Assembly (NCBI GenBank): GCA_003162255.1
Contig: PMMJ01000295.1
Coordinates: 199-23,991 of the forward strand
Direction of reading: 5' to 3'
Length of the DNA: 23,793 bases
Origin: Acidobacteriaceae bacterium
GTDB lineage: Bacteria > Acidobacteriota > Terriglobia > Terriglobales > Acidobacteriaceae
The translations under genes were made by a program, and so were the position numbers. The notes under the pieces are model-generated. The model ran no database searches and had not been told where the DNA came from. It worked only from the letters and a program-made list of their open reading frames with translations. Shown piece by piece: positions 1 through 8,821 of the stretch. The stretch's first letter is position 1, and the number at the start of each line of letters is the position of its first letter.

Positions 1-60
1 CCAGTGGAGAGCCGGGCGTCCCCGCCCGACTGGACGGGCGAGACGCCCGTCCCTCCACCG
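1..60 (-). repeat. Repeat family D, double-hairpin copy
   Basis: Two adjacent hairpins are visible: a 6-bp stem at 13-18/23-28 and a 9-bp stem at 32-40/44-52 with an AGA loop. The reverse complement matches the copy at 19219-19273 almost throughout, and one half matches 8701-8731. It lies just after the stop codon of the DoxX-like gene. It may extend left of the window. Probably a REP-like dispersed element; I know no name for it. Confidence 0.7.
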
Positions 61-73
61 CGCCTGCACCGAT

Positions 74-511
74 TTACTTTGAGAGCGCCCGATCCACCGA
101 GAACGTCCCCGCTCCACGCAACAACAAAGCCGCAGCCATGGCGAGCGCCAACAGATGATACTCGATCCCCTCACCCTTCTGAGCGCCCATCCAATTCATG
201 AAGAAGCCGTTCTGCAAATGAACCATGAAGATCGCCCCAACCATCAGGCCGGCAATCCCGAGAGAGGCGATGCGAGTCAGCAATCCGACAATCAGTCCCA
301 GGCCGCCAAAGAATTCGGTGCAAATGATCAGGAATGCGACCGGAGCGGGCATCCCCATGTGCGTGAAGAATCCCATGGTGCCGTGAAAACCATAGCCTCC
401 AAACCAGCCCAGCATTTTTTGCGCCCCATGCGCGAAGAACACCACTCCCAGAACCACGCGCAAGATCGTAAAGCTCACGTCGTTGCTCGTGCCCATCAGC
501 CGCTTCAGCAT
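74..511 (-). CDS. DoxX family membrane protein
   Basis: A 145-residue, very hydrophobic protein with about four predicted membrane helices. The N-terminal segment RVVLGVVFFAHGAQKMLGWF, the GLGLIVGLLTR segment and the C-terminal alanine/leucine-rich helix are typical of the DoxX/SURF4-like family. Members are small inner-membrane proteins; some are linked to thiosulfate:quinone oxidation or oxidative-stress complexes, but most have no defined reaction, so no substrate is assigned. The ATG at 511 is chosen because AGGAGGA lies just upstream; the open frame continues to 556 but has no ribosome site there. It is divergent from thiC, and a perfect 14-bp palindrome sits 47 bases upstream of the start. 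Confidence 0.87.
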   Translation of the reverse strand: MLKRLMGTSNDVSFTILRVVLGVVFFAHGAQKMLGWFGGYGFHGTMGFFTHMGMPAPVAFLIICTEFFGGLGLIVGLLTRIASLGIAGLMVGAIFMVHLQNGFFMNWMGAQKGEGIEYHLLALAMAAALLLRGAGTFSVDRALSK

Positions 512-558
512 TGCTTCCTCCTGCAGGATTTGTCTTAAATTACGATGGTTCCGCAATT

Positions 559-572
559 GTCGTTATAACGAC
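559..572. promoter_or_regulatory. 14-bp perfect palindrome, possible operator
   Basis: GTCGTTATAACGAC is a perfect palindrome between the divergent DoxX-like and thiC genes, and each strand contains a TATAAC box that could serve as a -10 element. The position fits an operator for a dimeric repressor controlling the DoxX-like gene (MarR or HxlR types often do this), but no regulator gene is nearby. Inference only. Confidence 0.4.
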
Positions 573-674
573 ATTTTACTTCGATTCTCTTTCTTGCCGC
601 CAGGATTCATTTTTCCGCAAGCGGGGCAACTCGCCGTCCACCACGGGGAAGACAAGCTGCCTCCCAGATGCGGG

Positions 675-680
675 TATAAT
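675..680 (+). promoter_or_regulatory. Candidate -10 box for thiC
   Basis: A perfect TATAAT lies 23 bases before the thiC ATG. No good TTGACA is found at 16-18 bases upstream. If used, transcription would begin near 687 and the leader would be only about 17 bases, which leaves no room for a riboswitch. Confidence 0.4.
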
Positions 681-703
681 CTTGGAACTAGACTTCGTGA
701 AGG

Positions 704-2179
<1,476 letters not shown>

Positions 2180-2213
2180 GGCGGTCACCCTCCGGTTTTG
2201 CAAAATGGAGATA

Positions 2214-2278
2214 TGTTTCACGCGAAACGTTGTACTGGTGATAGTGTACGTACATGTTAGTACATAACTGTACATACA
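2214..2278 (+). promoter_or_regulatory. Composite element 1: parS-like 16-mer plus two TGTAYRTACA palindromes
   Basis: TGTTTCACGCGAAACG at 2214-2229 matches the Bacillus parS consensus TGTTTCACGTGAAACA at 14 of 16 bases. After exactly 15 bp come TGTACGTACA (2245-2254), 14 bp, then TGTACATACA (2269-2278). The same arrangement occurs inverted at 13396-13457. The first 41 bases of the two elements agree at 33 positions, with TGTACTGG conserved in the spacer. It lies in the gap after thiC. It could bind a ParB/Noc-like protein or another dimeric regulator; the function is inferred. Confidence 0.6.
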
Positions 2279-2499
2279 TTGACGGCATTATAGACTATGC
2301 AATAGATTCCTGCCCCGTGCGACCGATTCTAAGTTATTGATAATGTTACGCGGTTGGGTGTGGTTAAATCGCCACTCGCGGGTAGTTATTACACTGTAAT
2401 TATTACGAGACCGTCATTTGGTGAGAGGCAGTAACGGGCCGCGAAATGAGCATAAAATGACGGGTTGTCTGCGAGAGCACAAAGGAGATTCCCGTCCCG
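2279..2499. other. Gene-free interval between thiC and the GAF gene
   Basis: Together with the composite element this is a gap of 320 bases without a convincing gene. It is AT-richer than its surroundings and holds an inverted repeat ATTAC-ACT-GTAAT at 2388-2400. The ribosome site of the next gene, AAGGAG, is at 2482-2487. I see no clear terminator for thiC. Confidence 0.5.
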
Positions 2500-3000
2500 A
2501 TGTCACAGTATGCAGAACTGCTGGAGGAATTTGAGGTGTACGGCCGCTCCGCCGCTGGGGTGAAGTCTCTGATGCAGCACGTCTCCCAGCGCCTCCACGA
2601 AGAGATGACGCGCTACAACTGGGTCGGCTTTTATTTCATGGAAGTCCCCACTTTCGACACGCTGGTGCTGGGACCCTACGTTGGCAGCTTTATGCCCACT
2701 CTGCGCATTCCGCTGGACAGCGGGTTGTGCGGAGCGGCGGCCACTACCGGGGAGACCGTGGCGGTCAACAATGTTGCGGCCGATCCTCGGTATCTGGGGT
2801 CGGACCTGGTGAAATCCAATATTGTGGTGCCGATATTCGTGAAGAAGCGGGTGGTGGCAGAGTTGTGTATCGAGAGCTACTTTGCGGACACTTTCACGGC
2901 GCCAGAACAGAAGTTTATCGAGTCCTGCGCCGCCCTCGTCGGCCGGTATATGGAGAAAGAGGCGCTTGCCGGGGCGAGGAACGCGGGACCGCTGCAGTAG
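2500..3000 (+). CDS. GAF domain protein, fRMsr-like but lacking catalytic cysteines
   Basis: A 166-residue single GAF domain without a signal peptide. WVGFYFM, LVLGPYVG, RIPLDSGLCGAAA and IVVPIFVKK follow the pattern of free-methionine-(R)-sulfoxide reductase (MsrC/YebR). In the E. coli enzyme three cysteines are important. Here only the one in the GLCG block is kept: the block equal to the catalytic Cys118 reads YLGSDLVKSN, and the position before RIP is not cysteine. A different cysteine occurs in ELCIES. It is therefore a GAF protein of this subfamily, probably binding a small ligand; reductase activity is doubtful. ATG 2500 is preceded by AAGGAG about 12 bases away. It stands alone, with repeats behind it. 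Confidence 0.82.
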   Translation: MSQYAELLEEFEVYGRSAAGVKSLMQHVSQRLHEEMTRYNWVGFYFMEVPTFDTLVLGPYVGSFMPTLRIPLDSGLCGAAATTGETVAVNNVAADPRYLGSDLVKSNIVVPIFVKKRVVAELCIESYFADTFTAPEQKFIESCAALVGRYMEKEALAGARNAGPLQ

Positions 3001-3025
3001 GGAGTTGCGGAAAAAAGTCTCCGTC

Positions 3026-3102
3026 CGATGCCCAGCCCCTAAAGGGGCGTCTAATTTCGAAGGACTTACGGTATCGCTAAAACGATACCCTGACACAAAA
3101 CC
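3026..3102 (-). repeat. Repeat A copy 1 (77 bp, two hairpins)
   Basis: It contains GCCCC-TAAA-GGGGC at 3035-3048 and GGTATCG-CTAAAA-CGATACC at 3070-3089. It agrees with 19803-19879, inside rnr, at 66 of 77 bases. In the second stem T3072-A3087 is replaced by C-G in the other copy, so pairing is kept. It is intergenic here, between the GAF and marC genes. On the minus strand it would encode a peptide with the same RFSD and APLGAGHR blocks as the rnr copy. Confidence 0.8.
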
Positions 3103-3151
3103 GGAGTTTTTCAGCAAACTATAGAGCCGACTCTGGAGACAAGCTTCTTTT

Positions 3152-3171
3152 CGCAGCGGTGAACCGCTGCG
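3152..3171. repeat. Hairpin, 8-bp stem with TGAA loop
   Basis: CGCAGCGG-TGAA-CCGCTGCG is a perfect hairpin downstream of the convergent GAF and marC genes. Without a T-tract on either side it is more likely a dispersed repeat than an intrinsic terminator. Confidence 0.45.
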
Positions 3172-3209
3172 CCACCCACAATCAGAGCCGTCTTCTTGAG
3201 ATGCGGGAC

Positions 3210-3242
3210 GATGGCCGGGCGAGGACGCCCGGGCGCTCCACC
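3210..3242 (-). repeat. Repeat family D, partial copy
   Basis: CCGGGCG-AGGA-CGCCCGG (3215-3232), followed by a GGTGGAGCG flank on the minus strand, resembles the copies at 1-60, 8701-8731 and 19219-19273. It lies 21 bases after the stop codon of the MarC-like gene. Confidence 0.55.
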
Positions 3243-3263
3243 TACTGGTTGATGCGAGCTCGC

Positions 3264-3911
3264 TTAGCCTCGGAAGTCCGCCGCGCCGTTCCAGACCAAC
3301 TGTACTGCGATCGCCAGGATCAGGAATCCGAAAATGCGGTTGATCGCGCCCATGGCGCTCGGGCCCAGGCGCTTGACGAATGGGCCTCCCAGACACAGGA
3401 ATAGATAACAGGCCAGGCCCAGGGCTACGATTCCTATCACCATGCCGGCGTAGGAAAGAAAATGGTCGGCGTGGGCGGCGAGTCCCATGACGACGCCGAT
3501 CGAACCGGGGCCGGAGAGCATCGGCATAGCCATGGGGGTTAGCGAAATATCCTGTTTGGTCAGGGCTTCACTGCTTTCTTCCATGGTCATGCGGCTGGTT
3601 CCGGTCACCATCCCCCACGCGGTATTGGCCACGATCAATCCGCCCGCGATTTTCAGTACGGGCAGGGAAATTCCGAAAAAGTTGAGGACGAAGCGGCCAA
3701 AGAGCATGAAGACGACCAGGATCGCAATTACATCGACGGCGATCTTCAGGGCGGTGCGGCGGCGCTCTTCGGGCTTGTAGTCGGCGGTAAGGGTGAAGAA
3801 CATGGGAACACCGCCGAGCGGGTTGACGATGGGAAAAAGCGCGAGGAAGGTCGCCGTCGCTGCGGTGGGCAGGTCGTGCAGCAGATGCCCTATGGCCATG
3901 TGCGCGTTCAT
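3264..3911 (-). CDS. MarC family integral membrane protein
   Basis: A 215-residue polytopic membrane protein with about six hydrophobic segments, the usual size for the MarC (UPF0056) family. Recognisable blocks are the N-terminal LFPIVNPLGGVPMFF, LKIAGGLIVANTAWGM, SLTPMAMPMLSGPGSIGVVM and the C-terminal RIFGFLILAIAVQL. The family acts at the inner membrane; its transport role is not established and its early link to multiple antibiotic resistance in E. coli was withdrawn, so no substrate is given. The open frame runs back to 4070, but that part is low-complexity and partly made of repeat B; ATG 3911 gives the family length. Neither it nor ATG 3899 has a strong ribosome site. Confidence 0.88.
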   Translation of the reverse strand: MNAHMAIGHLLHDLPTAATATFLALFPIVNPLGGVPMFFTLTADYKPEERRRTALKIAVDVIAILVVFMLFGRFVLNFFGISLPVLKIAGGLIVANTAWGMVTGTSRMTMEESSEALTKQDISLTPMAMPMLSGPGSIGVVMGLAAHADHFLSYAGMVIGIVALGLACYLFLCLGGPFVKRLGPSAMGAINRIFGFLILAIAVQLVWNGAADFRG

Positions 3912-4004
3912 CGTAGCGAAGTCGAGTATACCTCGCTGGGCGCTCGTTGCAGGATCGCGTCTGGAACTGAGCATCGGGTGGGAGCGGCTAGAGCGAATCC
4001 AGAA

Positions 4005-4075
4005 GTTGCTGTAGCCACAGGCGGCTGCCGAGCTGCGCTCGGCTTGGACGGGGCAAAGCCCCGTCACCACACGAG
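4005..4075 (+). repeat. Repeat B copy 1 (71 bp)
   Basis: Matches 23487-23557 at 67 of 71 bases, in the same orientation. It holds the hairpin GACGGGGC-AAA-GCCCCGTC. It lies between the MarC-like gene and the end of the TPR/peptidase-MA gene. No T-tract follows, so it is treated as a dispersed REP-like element. Confidence 0.75.
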
Positions 4076-4122
4076 CGGGATAGCAGCGCTGAAGCGATGT
4101 GGAAGTGGATCCCCAAACGGAC

Positions 4123-5541
4123 TCATTCCCCGTACTTGTCTTTGAGCGTCCAGGTCATTTCATCGCGCAGCTGACGATAGTCGGAGTGCACGGTAGCGCG
4201 TAACGCGGCTTCGGTGGAACTTCCCTGTGAGAGGAGTTCCAGGATGCGCGCAATTTCGCTCATGCCGTAGGCGTCGCGGATGTACTCGGTGGCGGCAAGA
4301 GATTCGGCGTAGGCGATAGTGGCTTCTGGACTGGAGAAACTCATGAAGCTGCCCTCGAGCACATTGAAGGGAATCTCATTTCCGGCGGCGAACATTTGGG
4401 CCAGTGGATGCCCGTAGGCAGACGCCGACTTCCCTTCTTCGATCTGCGCGATGCCTTCGTTCAGCCAAGTGGGGCAGCGGTTGCTCGACATCTGCGAGAC
4501 AAAAGAGTGCGTCAGTTCATGTTTGAGGACGCGGGCAAGCTCGGGCGTAACGCTTGCCACACCGCTGACCGGGATGCGCAGCTTGCCGTCATTGATGGCG
4601 CCCGTCCAGGAAGGCGCGCGGGTCACGTCGAAGAACGCCTGCTGTGTGTAGAGCGTTACGGCGATGTTGTTGTGCGGCGAGTAGCCGAGGTCGCGCACCA
4701 GGTCGTCATACTCGGAGTCGAGGGTGGCCAGCAGATCGCGGCGGAAGCTCTCGGAAGTATCTTTCCCTTCGAAGTGGAGATTGAAGTGGCTGCTTTCGCG
4801 TTGCGAAAAATCGGATTCGGCGGTCGATTCACGCTCGGCGCGAGCGAGATACTGGCGGACGGTCGGATCGGGACGAAGGGCCAGCGACTTCTTCCACGAG
4901 CGAACGGCATCGGGCGTATGATCGCTGGCGTATTGCACGAAGCCCAGCATGGCGATGGCGTCGGGTGAGTTGGGAGCGATGCTGGCGGCGTGTTCCGCGT
5001 AGGAGAGGGCTTCCGAGGCATGGCCGGTGCGCATCAGCGTGGCCGCGTAGTAGATCAGCAAGGTGGCATTGTCCGGCTGGAAGCGGAGCGCGGATTCGTA
5101 ATAGCGCTTGGCCTGCGGGAAGTTGCCATGATCGGATTCGTGCTGGCCGGCGAGGAAATATGCGGTAGCAGCGAGTTCGGGATTGGCGGCTTCCGCCAGG
5201 CTCGCGAGGGCATCTCTATCCACCTTGCCGTCGCGGATTATTTTTCCGGCGACGTCGGCTTCGTGGTGGAACGAGGGTGCGGGCGGGGTGATGTCGGGAG
5301 CATTGATACTTCCGCCGGACGTTCCCGCACCGCCGTGAGTGGGAGCAACGCCGCCAGCGTCGACGCGCTCGACCGATGATTTCGGGATGGCGTAGGTATC
5401 GTCGCCGAGGTCGTATTCGACGCGGTCTTTACTTTCGCGGACCTGGTCGGCCCAGATGGTGCGTCCATTCTTAAGATGGATGACGTCGGCGGGCGCGGGA
5501 AGCGCCAGCGGAAGCACTAAAATAAGGAAAAGGGCTCGCAC
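4123..5541 (-). CDS. Secreted TPR and peptidase-MA (HExxH) metalloprotease
   Basis: A 472-residue predicted exported protein. Order: signal peptide, residues 1-18 (VRALFLILVLPLALPAPA); a small beta domain (IHLKNGRTIWADQV, about 20-60); a Gly/Pro linker; tetratricopeptide repeats about 120-235 (YYESALRFQPDNA, EALSYAEHAASIAPNS, AVRSWKKSLALRPD); and a C-terminal gluzincin domain. The zinc site is HELTH (341-345) with the third-ligand candidate Glu in WLNEGIAQ (E362), as in the peptidase MA family. Substrate unknown; it should act outside the cytoplasmic membrane. The start is chosen as GTG 5541 because it begins the signal peptide. It has no Shine-Dalgarno, but TAGAAT lies just upstream, so a leaderless mRNA is possible. 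It diverges from the M1-like gene, 37 bases away. Confidence 0.8.
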   Translation of the reverse strand: MRALFLILVLPLALPAPADVIHLKNGRTIWADQVRESKDRVEYDLGDDTYAIPKSSVERVDAGGVAPTHGGAGTSGGSINAPDITPPAPSFHHEADVAGKIIRDGKVDRDALASLAEAANPELAATAYFLAGQHESDHGNFPQAKRYYESALRFQPDNATLLIYYAATLMRTGHASEALSYAEHAASIAPNSPDAIAMLGFVQYASDHTPDAVRSWKKSLALRPDPTVRQYLARAERESTAESDFSQRESSHFNLHFEGKDTSESFRRDLLATLDSEYDDLVRDLGYSPHNNIAVTLYTQQAFFDVTRAPSWTGAINDGKLRIPVSGVASVTPELARVLKHELTHSFVSQMSSNRCPTWLNEGIAQIEEGKSASAYGHPLAQMFAAGNEIPFNVLEGSFMSFSSPEATIAYAESLAATEYIRDAYGMSEIARILELLSQGSSTEAALRATVHSDYRQLRDEMTWTLKDKYGE

Positions 5542-5578
5542 AGGGCTGATTCTAGCAACCGCGCGGAGGGGCAGTAAG

Positions 5579-8140
5579 GTGACCAAGGTGCTGCAACCGG
5601 GGCGGCGGATGATCCTGTTGGCGTGGTGTCTGCTGGCAGCGGCGTCTTGGGCACAGGCACCGGGATCGGACCTCCAGTGTCCGCAGACCACGAGCGGCCT
5701 TTACACTCGAATTCGTTCGCTGGGACTCGATCCGCAACGCGTCTACCACGTTCGGGATGCCTCGATTGACCGCCCAAATCTCCATCTCGATTTCGTCGGC
5801 GGAACCCTCGCGTTTACGGAAGATGTTTGCGGCCGGATTACAGGGGCGTTCTTCGTGGGTGAAGGGGAGATACGGCTGCGGCCTCCGAACCGTGTCGAGC
5901 GCGGATCTCTCGCGCTGTTTACCGGCATGGCGATTCTGGAAGAGCAGTTCACTTCTGGATACCTGCGCTTCAACGACGATACCGCGGCGGCCTTGCAACC
6001 CTTTCTAACGCCGGTGCCGGAGGGCGCGGAACTCATAAAAGAATGGGATGACGCGAGCCGCAGTTTGGCGGAGTTTGACGCTCTCCGCTTGCTTCTGGAC
6101 TTCAGTCATTTTCTGCCGTCGCCCGGTGGAAACGAGCCGGCTAGAAAATTCCCGCCGCTGCTGCACGCCCATTTGCTGGGCAAGAAACTGGGCGGTTTTG
6201 AGGTGTTCTGGGATGCGGCATCCGCCGAGCCGTTGTGGGCCGGGCAGCCACGGCTGAAAGACGACATCCTGTTCTTCGATATCTGGACTTCGTTTGCGCC
6301 CGCTAGTGCGCCCACTGGGACGGGCAACGCCGTTGCGACGCCACTCGCCGGGGATGCCTCGATCGCAAGCTTCCGGATTCGGGCATCGGTGCAGCCTCCG
6401 ACAAGGTTGCGAGCGTCGACCGACATGAACGTTCGAATTCGCAGCGGCGGAGAAAGGATGCTGCTGTTCGAGTTGTCGCGCTATCTGAAGATTGACGCCG
6501 TCGAGGCCAATGGGAGGCTGATGGACTTCATCCAGAACCCGGCGATCGAAGGAACCGCGTTGCGCCGAAAAGGGAACGATCTGGTAGCGCTGGTGTTTCC
6601 TTCTCCGCTCACGGCTGGGCAGCAATTGAAACTGCACTTCACTTATGCGGGCGATGTTCTGTCGGAGGCGGGAAACGGACTGCTGTATGTGGGCGAGCGT
6701 GGCAACTGGTATCCAAATTTCGGTTTGAGCCCGGCGCAGTTCGAGATGGAGTTTCACTATCCCGCGAACTGGACGCTGGTAGCGACGGGAAAGCAGATCT
6801 CGCGCGCGAGCGGCGACGAAGACGAAGCGGAAACGAACCAGGAAGCCGTGGGAGAGAAGGTTTCGCGGTGGACCTCAGAGCGGCCAATTCCAGTCGCTGG
6901 GTTCAACCTGGGCAAGTACGTTCGGGCCAAGGCGAAGGCGGGCAACGTTCTGGTGGAAGCATTCGGCACCAAGGGAGTGGAGAAATCGTTTCCGAAGCCG
7001 CAGTCGCAGGTGATGGAACAGCCGGTCATTCCCGGCGCTCCCTCGCTGCGAGGGAGATCGATGACGCCGATGGTGATCACTCCTGCGCCCCCCTCCCCGG
7101 CGCACGATACGCAGGCCGTGGCCGATCGGGCAGCGAAGGCAATTGCAAACTTCTCGCAGTGGTTTGGGCCGTATCCGTATAGTTCGCTGGCATTGACCCA
7201 GATGCCGGGAAGCTTGAGCCAGGGATGGCCCGGCCTGGTGTTCCTCTCGAGCTTCGCGTTTCTGAGCCCGCAGGAGCAGGCCGATCTGCATCTTGATCCG
7301 GTGGCGCGCGATCTCGACAGCCAGGTCCTCGTCCACGAGACCGCGCATCAATGGTGGGGCGATCTGGTGCAGTGGAGGAGTTATCGGGATCAGTGGCTTT
7401 CCGAAGGTTTGGCAAACTACGCGTCGCTGCTGATCCTGGAGCAACAGAAGCCAGCGCAATTCCGCCAGGTCCTCGAACAGTATCGCCGCGATCTTCTGAG
7501 CAAGAATAAAGATGGAGAGCGGCTGCGCGATGCCGGACCGGTGACGCTCGGCCAGCGCCTGGAATCGTCACATTTTCCCCGCGGATACGAGGCCATCAGC
7601 TACGAAAGAGGCACGTGGCTGTTTCACATGCTGCGATCCATGCTGCGCGATTCCGAAGCGGCGTCCCGTTCCCGGAAAGGGCGGGCGAGTCCGGCGCTGA
7701 ACGCGGAAGAGCCCTTCTTCCGCGCCCTGCGCAAAATCAGGGAGCGCTATGCGGGCAAGAGCATAACCACCGAGGAGCTGGTGCAAGGTTTCGAAGACGA
7801 GCTGCCCCGCCCACTTTGGTACGAGAATCGTCCCAACTTGAACTGGTTCCTGGAAGGTTGGATCAAAGGCACAGCAATTCCGGAGCTGGAAGTGCGCGAA
7901 ATTCGCTTCATCGAGAAAGCCGGAGTGACCACGGTTACCGGCGTGATCGTACAAAAGGACGTGCCCGACGATCTGGTGACCGCGGTTCCGGTCTACGCCA
8001 CGACCGCGGGAAACACGCAGGTTTTTCTAGGCGAAGTGCTCGCGGACGGCGCGGAGACTGCCTTCCGGCTGGCCGCGCCGAGCGACGCGCGCAAGATTCT
8101 GCTCGATCCGAAGCAAACCATTCTCACTGCGCCGAAGTAG
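5579..8140 (+). CDS. Secreted M1-like metallopeptidase lacking the GAMEN motif
   Basis: An 853-residue exported zinc peptidase. GTG 5579 is chosen because GGAGGGG lies 7 bases upstream and the product then starts with a proper signal peptide: charged KVLQPGRR, hydrophobic MILLAWCLLAAASW, cleavage after AQA. A long beta-rich N-terminal part is followed by the catalytic domain. HETAHQWWGD gives H586, E587 and H590, and SEGLANY supplies E609, exactly 18 residues on: the M1 pattern HEXXH-X18-E. The exopeptidase GAMEN block, expected about 40 residues earlier, is replaced by MPGSLSQGWPGLVFLS (from M542), so amino-terminal specificity may differ from classical aminopeptidases. Substrate unknown. 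Its promoter must lie inside the start of the divergent peptidase-MA gene. Confidence 0.87.
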   Translation: MTKVLQPGRRMILLAWCLLAAASWAQAPGSDLQCPQTTSGLYTRIRSLGLDPQRVYHVRDASIDRPNLHLDFVGGTLAFTEDVCGRITGAFFVGEGEIRLRPPNRVERGSLALFTGMAILEEQFTSGYLRFNDDTAAALQPFLTPVPEGAELIKEWDDASRSLAEFDALRLLLDFSHFLPSPGGNEPARKFPPLLHAHLLGKKLGGFEVFWDAASAEPLWAGQPRLKDDILFFDIWTSFAPASAPTGTGNAVATPLAGDASIASFRIRASVQPPTRLRASTDMNVRIRSGGERMLLFELSRYLKIDAVEANGRLMDFIQNPAIEGTALRRKGNDLVALVFPSPLTAGQQLKLHFTYAGDVLSEAGNGLLYVGERGNWYPNFGLSPAQFEMEFHYPANWTLVATGKQISRASGDEDEAETNQEAVGEKVSRWTSERPIPVAGFNLGKYVRAKAKAGNVLVEAFGTKGVEKSFPKPQSQVMEQPVIPGAPSLRGRSMTPMVITPAPPSPAHDTQAVADRAAKAIANFSQWFGPYPYSSLALTQMPGSLSQGWPGLVFLSSFAFLSPQEQADLHLDPVARDLDSQVLVHETAHQWWGDLVQWRSYRDQWLSEGLANYASLLILEQQKPAQFRQVLEQYRRDLLSKNKDGERLRDAGPVTLGQRLESSHFPRGYEAISYERGTWLFHMLRSMLRDSEAASRSRKGRASPALNAEEPFFRALRKIRERYAGKSITTEELVQGFEDELPRPLWYENRPNLNWFLEGWIKGTAIPELEVREIRFIEKAGVTTVTGVIVQKDVPDDLVTAVPVYATTAGNTQVFLGEVLADGAETAFRLAAPSDARKILLDPKQTILTAPK

Positions 8141-8249
8141 ATTCCAAATCATCAGAGACGTTCGGCCGAGCGCCAGCAATTCCGCGGACGCGCCGAGGCC
8201 ATGCGATTGCTATGAGAAGACTGGTCAGCAAAGTGAATTGGAGGATGGT

Positions 8250-8687
8250 ATGGCTCTTCAGCCCTGCATATTCGCAAACGATCGGCCACGGCGGCGCACC
8301 ATCCTCCTTGTAGAGGACGAACCCTTCGTGCGCGAGGCAACTTGCAGCATTCTGGAGCGCGCGGGGTTTGAAGTCCTGCCCGCCGGGGATGCGCGCGAGG
8401 CAATGCAGGTTTACGAACAGTGCCAGCGCACAATCGATCTGGTGATGTCCGACGTGGTGCTTCCCGGCCGTACCGGTGAGCAACTGGGGCAGGATCTGCG
8501 CCAGCATTCGCCCCAGGTTGTGCTTCTGCTGACGTCGGGCTACGGCAACCCCGAGTTCGAGACGGAAGCGCCCGACTCCCGCACGTATTTTCTGTCGAAA
8601 CCCTATTCGAGACGGACGCTGGTCGAGAAGATCGAGAAGATTCTCGGAGCGAATCCGCTGGCGCAAGCAGCCAAGCAAGCGGGCTAG
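8250..8687 (+). CDS. Stand-alone response regulator receiver (CheY-like) protein
   Basis: A 145-residue protein made of one receiver domain with no output domain. It shows the acidic pair in LLVEDEPFVREA, the phosphoacceptor aspartate in LVMSDVVLPGRTGEQL, the Thr/Ser switch in LLLTSGYGNP and the lysine in FLSKPYSRRTL. The sequence is closest to receivers fused to hybrid kinases that act as phospho-relay or sink proteins. No kinase is encoded nearby, so its partner is unknown. ATG 8250 is preceded by GGAGG with 5 bases spacing; an in-frame TTG at 8238 has no site. It lies 109 bases after the M1-like gene and may be read from the same transcript. Confidence 0.9.
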   Translation: MALQPCIFANDRPRRRTILLVEDEPFVREATCSILERAGFEVLPAGDAREAMQVYEQCQRTIDLVMSDVVLPGRTGEQLGQDLRQHSPQVVLLLTSGYGNPEFETEAPDSRTYFLSKPYSRRTLVEKIEKILGANPLAQAAKQAG

Positions 8688-8700
8688 CAGCGAATCATAC

Positions 8701-8731
8701 GGTGGAGCGACGGGCGTCTCGCCCGTCCACC
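8701..8731 (+). repeat. Repeat family D, single-hairpin copy
   Basis: GGTGGAGC precedes the perfect hairpin GACGGGCG-TCT-CGCCCGTC, followed by CCACC. It equals one half of the copies at 1-60 (inverted) and 19219-19273. It lies just behind the response-regulator gene; there is no T-tract. Confidence 0.7.
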
Positions 8732-8767
8732 AGCAAGCATCGCCCACCGGCAAGCTTCCCCGACGTT

Positions 8768-8773
8768 TATAAT
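8768..8773 (+). promoter_or_regulatory. Candidate -10 box for fabG
   Basis: A perfect TATAAT lies 48 bases before the fabG ATG. No clear -35 element is seen 16-18 bases upstream. The next downstream signal is the ribosome site AAGGAG at 8811-8816. Confidence 0.4.
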
Positions 8774-8821
8774 CCTCGGTTCCCAACTTCACTTCCCAAG
8801 TCCGGTTCCTAAGGAGAACCC

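Noticed and set aside
512..703. TPP riboswitch before thiC
   Set aside because: The expected conserved blocks were not found by eye and the candidate promoter leaves no room.
2503..3396. 297-codon minus-strand frame opposite the GAF gene and through repeats
   Set aside because: Made of repeat D and repeat A sequence and the GAF gene antisense. Only useful because it shows that the repeat A peptide frame is shared with rnr.
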